Part shown: piece after piece, positions 1 through 9,240 of the stretch
Layout: each line of letters begins with the position of its first letter
Position numbering within the stretch: the stretch's first letter is position 1
Source: SCUN01 sp964343975
GTDB lineage: Bacteria; Acidobacteriota; Vicinamibacteria; Vicinamibacterales; SCN-69-37
Direction: 5' to 3'
Assembly: GCA_964343975.1 (NCBI GenBank)
Contig: CAYFLU010000023.1
Location: forward strand, 1-25,708
DNA length: 25,708 nt
Translations under genes and position numbers: made by a program
Notes under the pieces: model-generated
What the model saw: the letters and a program-made list of their open reading frames with translations, nothing else
What the model was told of the DNA's origin: nothing
Databases searched by the model: none

Positions 1-2
1 TC

Positions 3-704
3 CAGCATCTCGAGACGTTGAACGACGCGGTGTATCGCGTGACCGGTGTGCGCGTGCGGGAAACGGTGCCCGACACGATCCTCACGCGCGCCGACGAGGT
101 CATCAACGTTGACGTGACCGTGGAAGAGCTGCGAGGCCGCATGCGGCGCGGGCAGATCTACGCGGCCGATCGCATCGAGCGCGCGCTCGCGAACTTCTTC
201 CGCGTGGGCAACCTCTCGGCGCTGCGCGAGCTGGCGCTGCGGGCCACCGCCGACGAAGTGAGCGAGCAGGCGGCCGAGTTCCGGCAGCGGGAAGGTCTCG
301 AGCCCGCGCTCATGCCCGACCGCGTGATGGCGTGCATGAGCTCGAGCCCCGCGGCCCCTCGGGTGATCCGTGCCGGCGCCCGCATCGCTGGGCGGCTCGG
401 CTCGCGCTGGTACGCCATCTACGTGGAGACCCCAGCCGAGCAGGACGGCAAACTCCGCGCGACGCTGAAAGACGCGCTGGCCGCCAATATCCGCCTCGCC
501 GAATCACTCGGCGCCACGGTCGTTCGCGTGAAGGCCGACCGGCCCGCCGATGGCCTGATCGCCTTCGCCAAGCGCGAAGGCATCACGCACGTGATCTTCG
601 GCCAGTCCGCGCGTTCCCGCTGGGAGATTCTCTGGAAGGGCTCGACCCTCAATCGCTTCCTCGACGAAGTGCGCGACGCGCACGTGCAGGTCGTGCCGCT
701 CTGA
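3..704 (+). CDS. kdpD: Short KdpD-type potassium sensor protein, 3' part (KdpD + USP domains, no kinase)
   Basis: The reading frame is open to the left edge, so the start and the Walker A part of the KdpD domain lie outside the window. The visible part begins in the conserved KdpD segment QHLETLND, followed by GVRVRETVPD and the ERALANFF/LRELALR blocks typical of the KdpD N-terminal domain. A universal-stress-protein domain fills the C-terminal half, with the KdpD-like GQSARSRWEILWKGS phosphate-binding loop near the end. Translation stops right after the USP fold, so the 4TM, GAF and histidine-kinase modules of full-length KdpD are absent. Short KdpD proteins of this kind are known, for example in cyanobacteria, and are thought to regulate or support the Kdp K+ ATPase. 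kdpFABC probably lies upstream but cannot be seen. The family call is firm; the role of the short form is inferred. Confidence 0.88.
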   Translation, partial: QHLETLNDAVYRVTGVRVRETVPDTILTRADEVINVDVTVEELRGRMRRGQIYAADRIERALANFFRVGNLSALRELALRATADEVSEQAAEFRQREGLEPALMPDRVMACMSSSPAAPRVIRAGARIAGRLGSRWYAIYVETPAEQDGKLRATLKDALAANIRLAESLGATVVRVKADRPADGLIAFAKREGITHVIFGQSARSRWEILWKGSTLNRFLDEVRDAHVQVVPL

Positions 705-725
705 AAAACTGATACAGTCCCGCGC

Positions 726-1871
726 GTGACTGCGGATGTCGTCATCATCGGAGGCGGGTGCATTGGCGCCAGCGTGGCCTGGCATCTGGCCGAGCGCGGC
801 ATCACGAACGTCGTGCTGCTCGAGCGGGAATCCCAACTCGGCACCGCGTCCACCGGGCGCAATGCCGGCGGCGTGCGTCATCAGTTCTCGACCGAAGCCA
901 ACATCCGGCTCTCGATGGAATCGATTGCGCTCCTCGAACGCTTCGAAGACGTCGTCGGCGCCCCGATCGATCTCCATCAGGACGGCTACATCTTTCTGCT
1001 GAGCCGTCCGGAAGACGTGGCCGCATTCGAAGCGTCTGTGGCGTTGCAGCGCCAGTGCGGCGTGGCCGTCGATTGGCTCGACGCCGCAGCCGCCGCGAGG
1101 CTCGCGCCAGGGCTCACGACCGACGGCGTGCTCGCCGCGACCTACTGCGCCAAGGACGGCATCTCCGATCCGAATGGCGTGACGATGGGGTTTGCGGCGG
1201 GAGCGCGGCGGGCCGGGGTGACGATCCGTCGGGTAGCCCCGGTGACTGGCCTGCGTGTGGAAGGCAGCCGCGTCACCGGCGTCGAGATCGGCGACGAGAC
1301 GATCAGCGCGCCCGTCGTCGTGAATGCCACGGGCGCGTGGGCGTCACAGATTGGCGCGATGGCGGGCGTGGCGCTGCCGATTCAGCCCCTGCGCCGGCAC
1401 ATCTTCATCGGCGCACCGCCGGCCGGCGCCGTGTGGCCGCAGAACCGCGTGATGGTGATCGACTTCGCGACCGGTTTCTACTTCCACCGCGAAGGCGCGC
1501 ATCTGTTGTTCGGGATGGGCGATCCGACCGAAGTGCACGGCTTCGACATCACGGTGGATTGGAGCGTGATGGACCACATCGCGCCGGTGGCCGCCACCCG
1601 CATGCCGGCGCTCACCGACGCGTCGATCGTGAAAGCGTGGGCGGGCCTCTACGAAGTGACGCCCGATCACACGCCGATCATCGGCCCGACGGGCCCCGAC
1701 GGCCTCTTCACGATCGCCGGCTTCAGCGGCCACGGCTTCCAGCATTCGCCGGCGGCCGGCCGCGTCTTGGCGGATGTCATTGCCGGGCGTGATCCGCAGT
1801 TCGACCTCACGCCCTTCGCGCTCGAACGCTTCGCGTCCGCAGCGTCGTCGCACGAACGCGGCTTCGTCTAA
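726..1871 (+). CDS. FAD-dependent oxidoreductase (DadA / sarcosine oxidase beta-like)
   Basis: A 381-residue flavoprotein of the DAO superfamily. The N-terminus carries the Rossmann dinucleotide-binding motif GGGCIGAS at about residues 8-15, ending in the acidic residue of LLERE. This is followed by the STGRNAGGVRHQFS segment characteristic of SoxB-like sarcosine/dimethylglycine oxidases. The C-terminus has the second FAD-contacting motif, TPDHTPIIGP...GLFTIAGFSGHGF. Such enzymes oxidise secondary or primary amines of small amino acids using FAD; the exact substrate cannot be read from the sequence. Translation starts at GTG 726, the first start codon directly before the nucleotide-binding strand, 21 bases after the KdpD stop. 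No SoxA, SoxD or SoxG partner genes are nearby, so a single-subunit enzyme is likely. It converges with the RND gene, leaving only a 6-base gap. Confidence 0.85.
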   Translation: MTADVVIIGGGCIGASVAWHLAERGITNVVLLERESQLGTASTGRNAGGVRHQFSTEANIRLSMESIALLERFEDVVGAPIDLHQDGYIFLLSRPEDVAAFEASVALQRQCGVAVDWLDAAAAARLAPGLTTDGVLAATYCAKDGISDPNGVTMGFAAGARRAGVTIRRVAPVTGLRVEGSRVTGVEIGDETISAPVVVNATGAWASQIGAMAGVALPIQPLRRHIFIGAPPAGAVWPQNRVMVIDFATGFYFHREGAHLLFGMGDPTEVHGFDITVDWSVMDHIAPVAATRMPALTDASIVKAWAGLYEVTPDHTPIIGPTGPDGLFTIAGFSGHGFQHSPAAGRVLADVIAGRDPQFDLTPFALERFASAASSHERGFV

Positions 1872-1877
1872 CCTCCA

Positions 1878-4800
1878 CTACATCTCGTAGATCGCGGCCT
1901 TCTTGCCCTTCACCCACTGGCTGATCGCCTCCATGTAGAGGTAGAACACCGGCGTGATATAGAGCGTGAGGGTCTGCGACACGAGCAGGCCGCCGACGAC
2001 GGCGAGGCCGAGCGGGCGGCGGGCTTCCGCGCCGGCGCCGAGGCCGAGCGCGATCGGCAACGTGCCCACGAGCGCCGCCATCGTCGTCATCATGATCGGA
2101 CGGAAGCGCACGAGACAGGCTTCGTGCATCGCCGCGGCCGCCGTCTTCGCGTGGTTGCGGCGCGACTCGATCGCGAAGTCGATCATCATGATGCCGTTCT
2201 TCTTCACGAGACCGACGAGCATGATGACGCCGACAAACGCGTAGAGGTTGAGGTCGACCTTGAACCACATCAGCGTGATCAACGCGCCAAGGCCCGCCGA
2301 CGGCAGGCCCGAGAGAATCGTCAGCGGATGGATGAAGCTCTCGTAGAGGATGCCGAGGACCACATAGATCACGAAGATGGCGAGGATGAGGATCACGCCG
2401 AGACCCTTGGCGGAATCCTGGAAGGCCTGCGCCGCGCCCGAGAAGGTGGTCGTGATCGTGGCCGGCAGCACCGTGCGCGCCGCGCCCTGCACCGCGTCCA
2501 CGGCGTCGCCAAGCGCCACGCCGTTGCGCAGGTTGAATGAGATCGTCACCGACGGCAACTGCATCGTGTGGTTCACCTGCAGCGGACCCACGCCCGTGCT
2601 TACGCGCGTGAGCGACGAGATCGGCACGAGCCCGCCCGTCGGGTTCTTCAACTGAATCTGCGACAGCGCGGTGTCGTCCTGCTGGAATTCCTGCGACACG
2701 CGCAACATCACCGCGTACTGGTTGTTGGGCATGAAGATCGTCGAGATCTGCGCGCCGCTGAAGGCCGCCGCAAGCGCCTGCTCCACGCCATCGGCCGTGA
2801 AGCCCATGGCGGAGATGCGGTCGCGGTCGAGTTCCACCGTGATCTGCGGGTTGGTGAGCTGCAGGTCGCTCGACACGTCGGCGATCATCGGCAGGTCGCG
2901 CATCTTCGCTTCGAGTTCCTGCGCGCCCTTGTAGAGCTCGGTCGTGTCGCCGCTGAGGAGCGTAAACTGATACTGCGCGCGCGCCTGACGGCCGCCGATG
3001 TTGATCACGGGCGGGTTCTGCAGATACACGCGGATGCCGGGAATCGCCGCGAGCTTCGGCCGCAGCTCCTCCACCACCTGGTCGGCGCTCAGCTTGCGTT
3101 CTTCACGCGGCTTGAGGTCGATCGAGAGGCGGCCTGTCGACGCCGTGCCCTGACCGACCGTGGACGTGAAGCCACGCACGTTCGGATCCTGCCGGATGAT
3201 CTCGGCCACCGCCTGCTGGTGCGCCACCATCGCTTCGAAGCCGAGACCCTGCGCGCCTTCGGTCTGCGCCGTCAGCTGGCCCGTGTCCTGGCTCGGGATG
3301 AAGCCGAGCGGGATGTGCTGGAAGCACCACACCGTGGCCCACACGAGCAGCGCCGAGATCAGCATCGTCACGTAGTGGAAACGCATCGACTGCTTCAGCG
3401 TCCAGTTGTAGACGTGCAGCGCGCCATCGAACACCTTCTCGATGGCCATGTAGAGGAAGCCGTGGTTGGTCGTCGGCGGACGCAGGAAGCGCGCCGACAG
3501 CATCGGCGTCAGCGTGATCGACACGAAGCCCGACACGAGAATCGCCACGCCGATGACCACCGCGAACTCGTGGAGGAGGCGGCCGACGACGCCGCCCATG
3601 AAGAGCACCGGGATGAACACGGCCGCGAGCGACAGCGTCATCGACAAGATCGTGAACGCGACTTCCTTCGCGCCGCTCAGCGAGGCCGTCAGCGCGTCTT
3701 CGCCGTGCTCCATGTGGCGCACGATGTTCTCGAGCATCACGATCGCGTCGTCGACGACGAAGCCGACCGAGAGCGTGAGGGCCATCAGGGAGAGGTTGTC
3801 GAGGCTGTAGCCGAGCAGTGACATCGCGGCGAACGTGCCGATGATCGACGCGGGCAGCGCGAGACTCGGAATGATCGTGGCCGAGATGTTGCGGAGGAAC
3901 AGGAAGATCACCGCGATCACGAGGCCGACGGTGAGGAGCAGCGTGAACTTGATGTCGGCCACCGACTCGCGCACGGCCTGCGAACGGTCGCTGCGGACGG
4001 CCAACGTCACCGAGGCCGGGAGCTGCTTCTGCAATTCGGGGAGCAGCGCCACGATGCCGTCGACCGTTTCGACGGTGTTGCTGCCGGGCTGGCGGTTCAC
4101 GGCCAGGTACACCGTGCGCGTGTCGTTCAGCCAGCTCGCGGTGCGCTCGTTCTCCACGCCCTCGTACACGTGCGCGATTTCGCTGAGCCGCACCGGGTTG
4201 CCGTTGCGGTAGGCCACGATCACCGGCCCGAATTCCGCGGCGGTGTGGAGCTGGCCCTTGGTCTTGAGGGTGATCGCGCGATCGGGGCTGTAGAGCGTGC
4301 CCGTCGAGCGGTTCGGGTTCGCGCGCTGGATCGCGTTCGACAGCTCGTCGAAGCCGATGTCGCGCGCCGCGAGCGCCAGCGGGTCCGCGTCGATGCGGAT
4401 CGCGCGCTTCTGCGCGCCGAACGCGTTGACCTGCGCCACGCCCTTCACCATCGAGATGCGCTGACTGATCATCGTGTCGGCGTACTCGTTCAGCTCCGAC
4501 AACGGCATCGTCGGCGACGTCATCGTCAGGATCAGGATCGGGCTTTCCGCCGGGTTTACCTTCTGGAACGACGGCGGCGCCGGCATGTCGTTCGGCAGGG
4601 ACCGCAACACACGCGAGATGGCGATCTGCACGTCCTGCGCGGCCGCGTCGATGTTGCGGTCGAGCGAGAACTGGAGCGTGATGTTCGTGCTGCCGACCGT
4701 GCTCGAGGAGCTGATCGAGTCGATGCCGGGCAAGCTCGAGAACTGCTTCTCGAGCGGCGTCGCCACGGCCGCCGCCATCGTCTCGGGGTTCGCGCCGGGC

Positions 4801-4952
4801 AGGCCGGCGTTCACGCTGATCGTGGGGAAGTCGACCGTGGGGAGGTCACTGACCGGGAGTGTCCGGTAGCCGATGATGCCGAAGATGACGATCGACAGCT
4901 GGATCAGCGTCGTCGCGACGGGGCGTTTGATGAAGCCTTCAGACAGGTTCAT
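1878..4952 (-). CDS. RND multidrug efflux permease (MdtB/MdtC-like, HAE1 family)
   Basis: A 1024-residue inner-membrane proton-driven exporter, the length expected for MdtC-type pumps. The N-terminus FIKRPVATTLIQLSI leads into TM1, then the first periplasmic porter loop begins with LPTVDFPTISV. The TM4 proton-relay pair is present as VVDDAIVMLEN (Asp401 and Asp402). The second half repeats the layout, ending in the conserved GLVKKNGIMMIDFA and ETRRP-like ARRPLGLAVVGGLL segments. It should work as a trimer with a periplasmic adaptor and a TolC-like outer-membrane factor. The adaptor is probably the minus-strand gene at 7966-9159; no TolC homologue is visible. The start ATG at 4952 fits the family N-terminus although no strong Shine-Dalgarno is seen. 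Substrate range cannot be predicted. Confidence 0.93.
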   Translation of the reverse strand: MNLSEGFIKRPVATTLIQLSIVIFGIIGYRTLPVSDLPTVDFPTISVNAGLPGANPETMAAAVATPLEKQFSSLPGIDSISSSSTVGSTNITLQFSLDRNIDAAAQDVQIAISRVLRSLPNDMPAPPSFQKVNPAESPILILTMTSPTMPLSELNEYADTMISQRISMVKGVAQVNAFGAQKRAIRIDADPLALAARDIGFDELSNAIQRANPNRSTGTLYSPDRAITLKTKGQLHTAAEFGPVIVAYRNGNPVRLSEIAHVYEGVENERTASWLNDTRTVYLAVNRQPGSNTVETVDGIVALLPELQKQLPASVTLAVRSDRSQAVRESVADIKFTLLLTVGLVIAVIFLFLRNISATIIPSLALPASIIGTFAAMSLLGYSLDNLSLMALTLSVGFVVDDAIVMLENIVRHMEHGEDALTASLSGAKEVAFTILSMTLSLAAVFIPVLFMGGVVGRLLHEFAVVIGVAILVSGFVSITLTPMLSARFLRPPTTNHGFLYMAIEKVFDGALHVYNWTLKQSMRFHYVTMLISALLVWATVWCFQHIPLGFIPSQDTGQLTAQTEGAQGLGFEAMVAHQQAVAEIIRQDPNVRGFTSTVGQGTASTGRLSIDLKPREERKLSADQVVEELRPKLAAIPGIRVYLQNPPVINIGGRQARAQYQFTLLSGDTTELYKGAQELEAKMRDLPMIADVSSDLQLTNPQITVELDRDRISAMGFTADGVEQALAAAFSGAQISTIFMPNNQYAVMLRVSQEFQQDDTALSQIQLKNPTGGLVPISSLTRVSTGVGPLQVNHTMQLPSVTISFNLRNGVALGDAVDAVQGAARTVLPATITTTFSGAAQAFQDSAKGLGVILILAIFVIYVVLGILYESFIHPLTILSGLPSAGLGALITLMWFKVDLNLYAFVGVIMLVGLVKKNGIMMIDFAIESRRNHAKTAAAAMHEACLVRFRPIMMTTMAALVGTLPIALGLGAGAEARRPLGLAVVGGLLVSQTLTLYITPVFYLYMEAISQWVKGKKAAIYEM

Positions 4953-5141
4953 TGGTTACCGATCACTTGTTACGAACAGGGTTTCGTGAACGCTTACAGA
5001 GTGTAGCGGTTTCTCTTTGCGGCAATGTTTTTGCAACCTTAACTGCGCGAATCTTTCTGCGCCCCGGACGACGTCCGGTGAGCTGTGGAATTCCACGGTG
5101 GCGCGGGTGTTTTTCCGAACAGCACTCGGAGCCACCGGCGG
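4953..5141. promoter_or_regulatory. Divergent intergenic region with inverted repeat upstream of the RND permease
   Basis: This gap separates the leftward RND permease from the rightward sensor kinase and is clearly more AT-rich than the neighbouring genes, so it should hold promoters for both. About 17 bases upstream of the permease ATG there is an imperfect inverted repeat at 4969-4991 (GTT-ACGAA, spacer, TTCGT-G-AAC), a possible repressor or activator site. No confident -35/-10 pair was identified. Confidence 0.35.
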
Positions 5142-8012
5142 ATGTTCACGCTTTCGGGGGTACGCACGAGCTCAGGACGGAGGCCGGCGCCGATTGGCGC
5201 GGGCGTGATCTGGGCCGTAGTACTGGCGGTGGCGCTCGTCGGCGCCGCCTTCGGCTGGTTACACACCCAGGACGAAGCCACGATTCAACGGACCGGCACT
5301 GCGGCCACGGCGGTCGCAGAGGCGCGCGTCGATCTGGCCGAGGCCCAGCATCTGATCCTGGCAGGCGCGCCGGCTGCCGCGGAGGCCGCTACCAAACTCG
5401 TCGAGGTCGATCAGGATCTGAGCCTCGCGCTCGACCGGCTTGGAGCCGGTGCCGGCTCGTCGGCATTCCAGTCGCAGGTCGTCGCGCACCGGCTGCAAAT
5501 ACAGGCGTTTCGCGCCGCTCTGGCGCGGGGGCGACCCCCCGAGGAGCTCGATGCCGAAGCGACCACGCTGCGACGCGACATCGAGAGCCTCGACCGCGTG
5601 GCTCGCCAGTTGTGGCAAGACGCCGGTGTGCGGCTCGATCAGCTCTTCTCCCGCATGGTCATGGGCATCGCGGTGCTACTGGCCGCAGTGGTCGGCATCG
5701 TCTGGCTGATCTCGACGGCGGCCGGGCGGTCGCGCGCGGCGCACCTGCGCGCGGCGGCCGAGTCGCAACGGCAGAACAAGCTGCTCGGCGCGATCGCCGA
5801 CGGCACGACGGATGCGGTGTTCGTGAAGGATCGAGAAGGGCGCTACCTCTACGCCAACCGCGCGACGGCCGATTTCGTGCGCAAGCCGTTGAGAGATCTC
5901 ATCGGCAAAGACGACCGCACGCTGTTCGACCCGCAGAGCGCCGACGCGCTGATCGCACACGACGCGCGGTTGATGAACGAGAACCGGACCGAGACCTTCG
6001 AAGAGACCGTGCACGTGAACGGCGAGGCCAAGACGTTTCTCGTCACCAAGGGGCCGCTCCATGACGATGACGGCGCGGTGATCGGGTTGATCGGCGTCTC
6101 GTGCGATATCACGGCGCGCAAGCGCGACGAGCAGGCGCTGCGCGAGAGCGCGCAGGCGCTGCGGGTCAGTGAGGAGCGGTATCGACGGTTCCTCGACGTG
6201 CTGCCCGACGCGGTGTTCGTGCTCGAGCAGGAGTGCATCGCGTTCTGCAATCCGGCGTTCGTGCATTTGCGCGGCGCGACGTCGGCCTCCGCGATCATCG
6301 GCACGTCGGTGTTCGAGATGTACGCGCCGGACGTGCACCGGGCGGTGCGCGCGCGCCTGGATGAGCTGTTCTCGCGCGACGTGCCGCTCGCGCCGGTGGA
6401 GCGGCGGCTGCTGCGGCTCGACGGCCGCACGGTGCCGGTGCTCGTGTCGACCACGCAGGTGATCGACGCCGACAAGCGCACGGCGCTGGTCGTGCTCCGC
6501 GACCTCAGCCGCCAGCATCATGCGGAAGCGTGGGCACAGTTGCTCCTGAACAACACGCGCGATGCCATCTTCAGCACCGACCAGTTCGGCACGGTGACGT
6601 CGTTCAATCCCGCCGCCGAGCGCGTGTTCGGATGGTCGGCCGCCGATATCGTTGGTCGCAGCGTGCAGACGTTGTTGCCCGACGTCGCGCTCGAGGCGTT
6701 GACGCAGGGAGAGGTGTCGGCGCAGCGCTACGATGGCAGCACCGTGCCGCTCGAGATCGCCGTGAGCGCCTTCGACCTCGACGGTGAGCAGCAGCTGATT
6801 GCCGTGGCGCGCGACATCTCGGAGCACCGCAAGCTCGAAGCCGAGCTGCGGCAGGCGCACAAGATGGAAGCGCTCGGCCAGGTCGCCGGCGGCGTCGCGC
6901 ACGATTTCAACAACCTGCTGACCGTGATCCTCGGCTACAGCGACATGCTGCAGGAGCAGTTCCCGGAAGGCGATCCGCGCCGGCAGTTCGCGTCGGACAT
7001 CCGGCGCGCGAGCGGGCGCGCGGCGGATCTCACACGGCAGCTCCTGACGTTCAGCCGCCGCACCGTCGTGGCGCCAAAGGTTGTTGACGTCAACGCCGTC
7101 GTCCGCGACATGAACCGGATGCTGCGGCGCGTGCTGGGCGAAGATGTGGAGCTCGCGATCGGACTCGACGCCGAGGCGCGGACGGTATTCATCGATCCGG
7201 GCTCGCTCGAGCAGATCGTGATGAACCTCTGCGTGAACGCGCGCGACGCGATGCCGCGGGGCGGTCAGCTCACGATCACGACCGCGCACGTCGACCTGGT
7301 GGGTCGCGAAGACGCGACCGGGCGCACCGTGCCGGCGGGATCCTGCGTGACGATTGCCGTGGCCGACACGGGCGAGGGCATTTCGCCGGATGTGGCCGCG
7401 CACATCTTCGAGCCGTTCTTCACGACGAAGGGCGCCGGCAAAGGCACCGGGCTCGGGTTGGCCGTCGTGCAGGGCGTGGTGGAGCAGAACCGCGGCGCGA
7501 TCTTTCTCGACACCGTGATGGGGCGCGGCACGACGTTCACGATTGCGCTGCCGGTCGCGAACGAACCGGCCGTCGCCTCACACGAATTGCGCGCCACTGC
7601 GCCAAAGGGCGGCGGAGAAACCGTGCTGGTGGTGGAAGACGAAGAGCCGGTGCGTCGCCTGGCGGTGATCGCGCTTGCCTCGGCCGGCTATCGCGTGCTC
7701 GACGCGCCCGACGGCCAGGCGGCGATCGACGTGTTCGACCGTCACCGCACGCATGTGGACGTGGTGTTGACCGATGTGGTGATGCCGCATCTCAGCGGGC
7801 GCGAACTGGCCGAGTCGCTCCTGGCGCGTCGGCCCGACCTGCGTGTGATCTTCACGAGCGGATACGCCGATGACGCGGTGTTGCGTCATGGCATCAGCAA
7901 GTCGGATGTGCCGTTTCTCGCGAAGCCGTATACACCGACGACGTTGCTGTCGAAGGTGCGGGAGGTTATTGAGCTCCCGCCGGCGAATCCTTGGTTGCCA
8001 CCGCCGGCTTGA
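5142..8012 (+). CDS. Membrane hybrid sensor histidine kinase with three PAS domains and C-terminal receiver
   Basis: About 956 residues. TM1 (about 21-40) and TM2 (about 172-190) flank a helical, Ala/Leu-rich periplasmic sensor of roughly 130 residues resembling CHASE3/four-helix modules. Three PAS domains follow (about 212-325, 346-455 and 463-556). The dimerisation/phosphoacceptor helix contains GGVAHDFNNLL with the predicted phospho-histidine at His587. The HATPase domain shows NLCVNARDAMP (N box), DTGEGIS (G1) and GTGLGLAVV (G2). A C-terminal receiver domain has the phospho-aspartate in LTDVVMP (Asp878). ATG 5142 is preferred over the in-frame GTG at 5085 because it has CGGAG ten bases upstream and gives a normal basic N-terminus before TM1. 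The gene lies between the two minus-strand halves of an RND pump and overlaps the adaptor gene by 47 bases tail to tail. Control of the pump is possible but only inferred. Confidence 0.9.
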   Translation: MFTLSGVRTSSGRRPAPIGAGVIWAVVLAVALVGAAFGWLHTQDEATIQRTGTAATAVAEARVDLAEAQHLILAGAPAAAEAATKLVEVDQDLSLALDRLGAGAGSSAFQSQVVAHRLQIQAFRAALARGRPPEELDAEATTLRRDIESLDRVARQLWQDAGVRLDQLFSRMVMGIAVLLAAVVGIVWLISTAAGRSRAAHLRAAAESQRQNKLLGAIADGTTDAVFVKDREGRYLYANRATADFVRKPLRDLIGKDDRTLFDPQSADALIAHDARLMNENRTETFEETVHVNGEAKTFLVTKGPLHDDDGAVIGLIGVSCDITARKRDEQALRESAQALRVSEERYRRFLDVLPDAVFVLEQECIAFCNPAFVHLRGATSASAIIGTSVFEMYAPDVHRAVRARLDELFSRDVPLAPVERRLLRLDGRTVPVLVSTTQVIDADKRTALVVLRDLSRQHHAEAWAQLLLNNTRDAIFSTDQFGTVTSFNPAAERVFGWSAADIVGRSVQTLLPDVALEALTQGEVSAQRYDGSTVPLEIAVSAFDLDGEQQLIAVARDISEHRKLEAELRQAHKMEALGQVAGGVAHDFNNLLTVILGYSDMLQEQFPEGDPRRQFASDIRRASGRAADLTRQLLTFSRRTVVAPKVVDVNAVVRDMNRMLRRVLGEDVELAIGLDAEARTVFIDPGSLEQIVMNLCVNARDAMPRGGQLTITTAHVDLVGREDATGRTVPAGSCVTIAVADTGEGISPDVAAHIFEPFFTTKGAGKGTGLGLAVVQGVVEQNRGAIFLDTVMGRGTTFTIALPVANEPAVASHELRATAPKGGGETVLVVEDEEPVRRLAVIALASAGYRVLDAPDGQAAIDVFDRHRTHVDVVLTDVVMPHLSGRELAESLLARRPDLRVIFTSGYADDAVLRHGISKSDVPFLAKPYTPTTLLSKVREVIELPPANPWLPPPA

Positions 8013-9159
8013 TCGAGACCTTCGCGCCCGGCGTGAGCCGTAGCTGGCCGTCGGTCACGACCTGATCATCGGGCGTGAGGCCCTGCTCGATCACCGTGGT
8101 CGCGCCGTCAATCCACGCCACGCGCACCGCGCGTGATTCCACGGTCTTGTCGGAACGCACGACGTACACGAACTGCCCCTGCTGGCTCGCCTGCAGGGCC
8201 GCGGTCGGGATCACGATCGCGTGCGGCTCCACCGCGAGCTGGAGCGTGACGTCGACGTACTGACCCGGCCAGAGCGCGTGATCCGCGTTGGGAAACGTGC
8301 CCTTCACTTTGATCGTGTCGGTGGACGCGTCGACGCTCGAGTCGATGAACGCGAGCGTGCCGTTGGCGAGCGACTCGGCCACGCCGGGGATCGAGGCCTG
8401 CACCTTGAGCGTGCCCGCGTCTTTGCCGGCGCGCAGCTTCGGCAGCAGGCGCGCGGGCACGGCGAACGACACGTAGATCGGCGCCGTCTGGCTGATTGTC
8501 ACGAGCGGCGTCGTGTCGTTGGCGCGCACGAGCGCGCCTTCGTGTGCGAGCAGGGCGCCCGTCCGTCCGGACACCGGCGCCGTGATCTTGGTGAAGGAGA
8601 GCTGGAGCCGCGCGTTCTCGACGGCGGCCGTGTCGGCCGCCACCGTGCCGCGGAGCGCCGCGGCGTTCGACGCAAGCGTGTCACGATCGGCCTTCGGCAC
8701 GAGGCCCTTGGCCAGGAGTTCATCCGAGCGGCGGAGCACGTCTTCCGCGTTGGCGAGCTGGGCCTTGTCGCGCGTGAGCACGGCCGTGGCCTGATCGAGC
8801 GTCGCCTGGAACGGCCGCGCATCGAGCGTGAAGAGCAGATCGCCCGCCTTCACGTCCTGGCCTTCGGTGAAGCCGACCTTCAGGAGGTAGCCGGTGACCT
8901 GCGAGCGGATGTCCACGGTCGACATGGGCGCCACGGTGCCCACGGCGCGCGCGGTGACGGGCATGGCGCGCTCGATGACGGGCGCCACCGACACGGGCGC
9001 GGCGCCGCCGCCTCCGCCACGTGCATTGCCGCTGGCCTGGCCGCCCTTCTCGCCCTGGCCGCCGGCCGCGGGCGTCGGGGTGTCCGCCTTCGAGCACGCG
9101 ACCGCACTAATAAGGAGGAGACCCGCCAAGACGTATCGCATGTTCTGTAATACTGCCAT
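7966..9159 (-). CDS. RND efflux periplasmic adaptor (membrane fusion protein, MdtA-like lipoprotein)
   Basis: A 397-residue HlyD/AcrA-type adaptor. The N-terminus is a short hydrophobic signal ending in SAVAC, a near-consensus lipobox, so the protein is probably lipid-anchored in the inner-membrane outer leaflet. A Gly/Ala-rich linker follows. The barrel-sandwich (lipoyl) half-motif VDIRSQVTGYLLKVGFTEGQ begins near residue 80, then a coiled-coil hairpin with many Ala and Leu, then the returning half ITAPVSGRTGALLAHEGALV, the beta-barrel, and the membrane-proximal domain. The start ATG at 9159 has GGAG a few bases upstream; an in-frame ATG at 9141 lacks one. It should couple the RND permease at 1878-4952 to an outer-membrane channel. 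Unusually, it is not adjacent to that permease but separated by an oppositely oriented kinase gene. Confidence 0.9.
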   Translation of the reverse strand: MAVLQNMRYVLAGLLLISAVACSKADTPTPAAGGQGEKGGQASGNARGGGGGAAPVSVAPVIERAMPVTARAVGTVAPMSTVDIRSQVTGYLLKVGFTEGQDVKAGDLLFTLDARPFQATLDQATAVLTRDKAQLANAEDVLRRSDELLAKGLVPKADRDTLASNAAALRGTVAADTAAVENARLQLSFTKITAPVSGRTGALLAHEGALVRANDTTPLVTISQTAPIYVSFAVPARLLPKLRAGKDAGTLKVQASIPGVAESLANGTLAFIDSSVDASTDTIKVKGTFPNADHALWPGQYVDVTLQLAVEPHAIVIPTAALQASQQGQFVYVVRSDKTVESRAVRVAWIDGATTVIEQGLTPDDQVVTDGQLRLTPGAKVSIKPAVATKDSPAGAQ

Positions 9160-9217
9160 CGCACTCCGCCCGTTACACAGATCGAAGGGGCCGACGGCAT
9201 TCTATGCGAGGTCAGAT

Positions 9218-9240
9218 GAACGGACGGTTAACCGCCGTTC
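9218..9240 (-). terminator. Hairpin at the end of the aminotransferase/ATP-grasp/methyltransferase operon
   Basis: A near-perfect inverted repeat GAACGG-(A)-CGG TTAA CCG-CCGTTC overlaps the stop codon of the methyltransferase: nine base pairs, one bulge and a four-base loop. There is no U-tract, so it may be a rho-assisted terminator or an mRNA 3'-end stabiliser rather than a classical intrinsic terminator. It also lies just upstream of the adaptor gene. Confidence 0.35.

Noticed and set aside
2568..3821. A 417-codon plus-strand open frame opposite the RND permease
   Set aside because: It is a GC-driven shadow of the permease with an Arg/His/Asp-biased product and no recognisable motif.
5676..7403. 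A 575-codon open frame on the minus strand opposite the first kinase
   Set aside because: It is antisense to well-conserved PAS, HisKA and HATPase codons, its product is low-complexity Arg/His-rich sequence, and high GC makes such stop-free antisense frames common.
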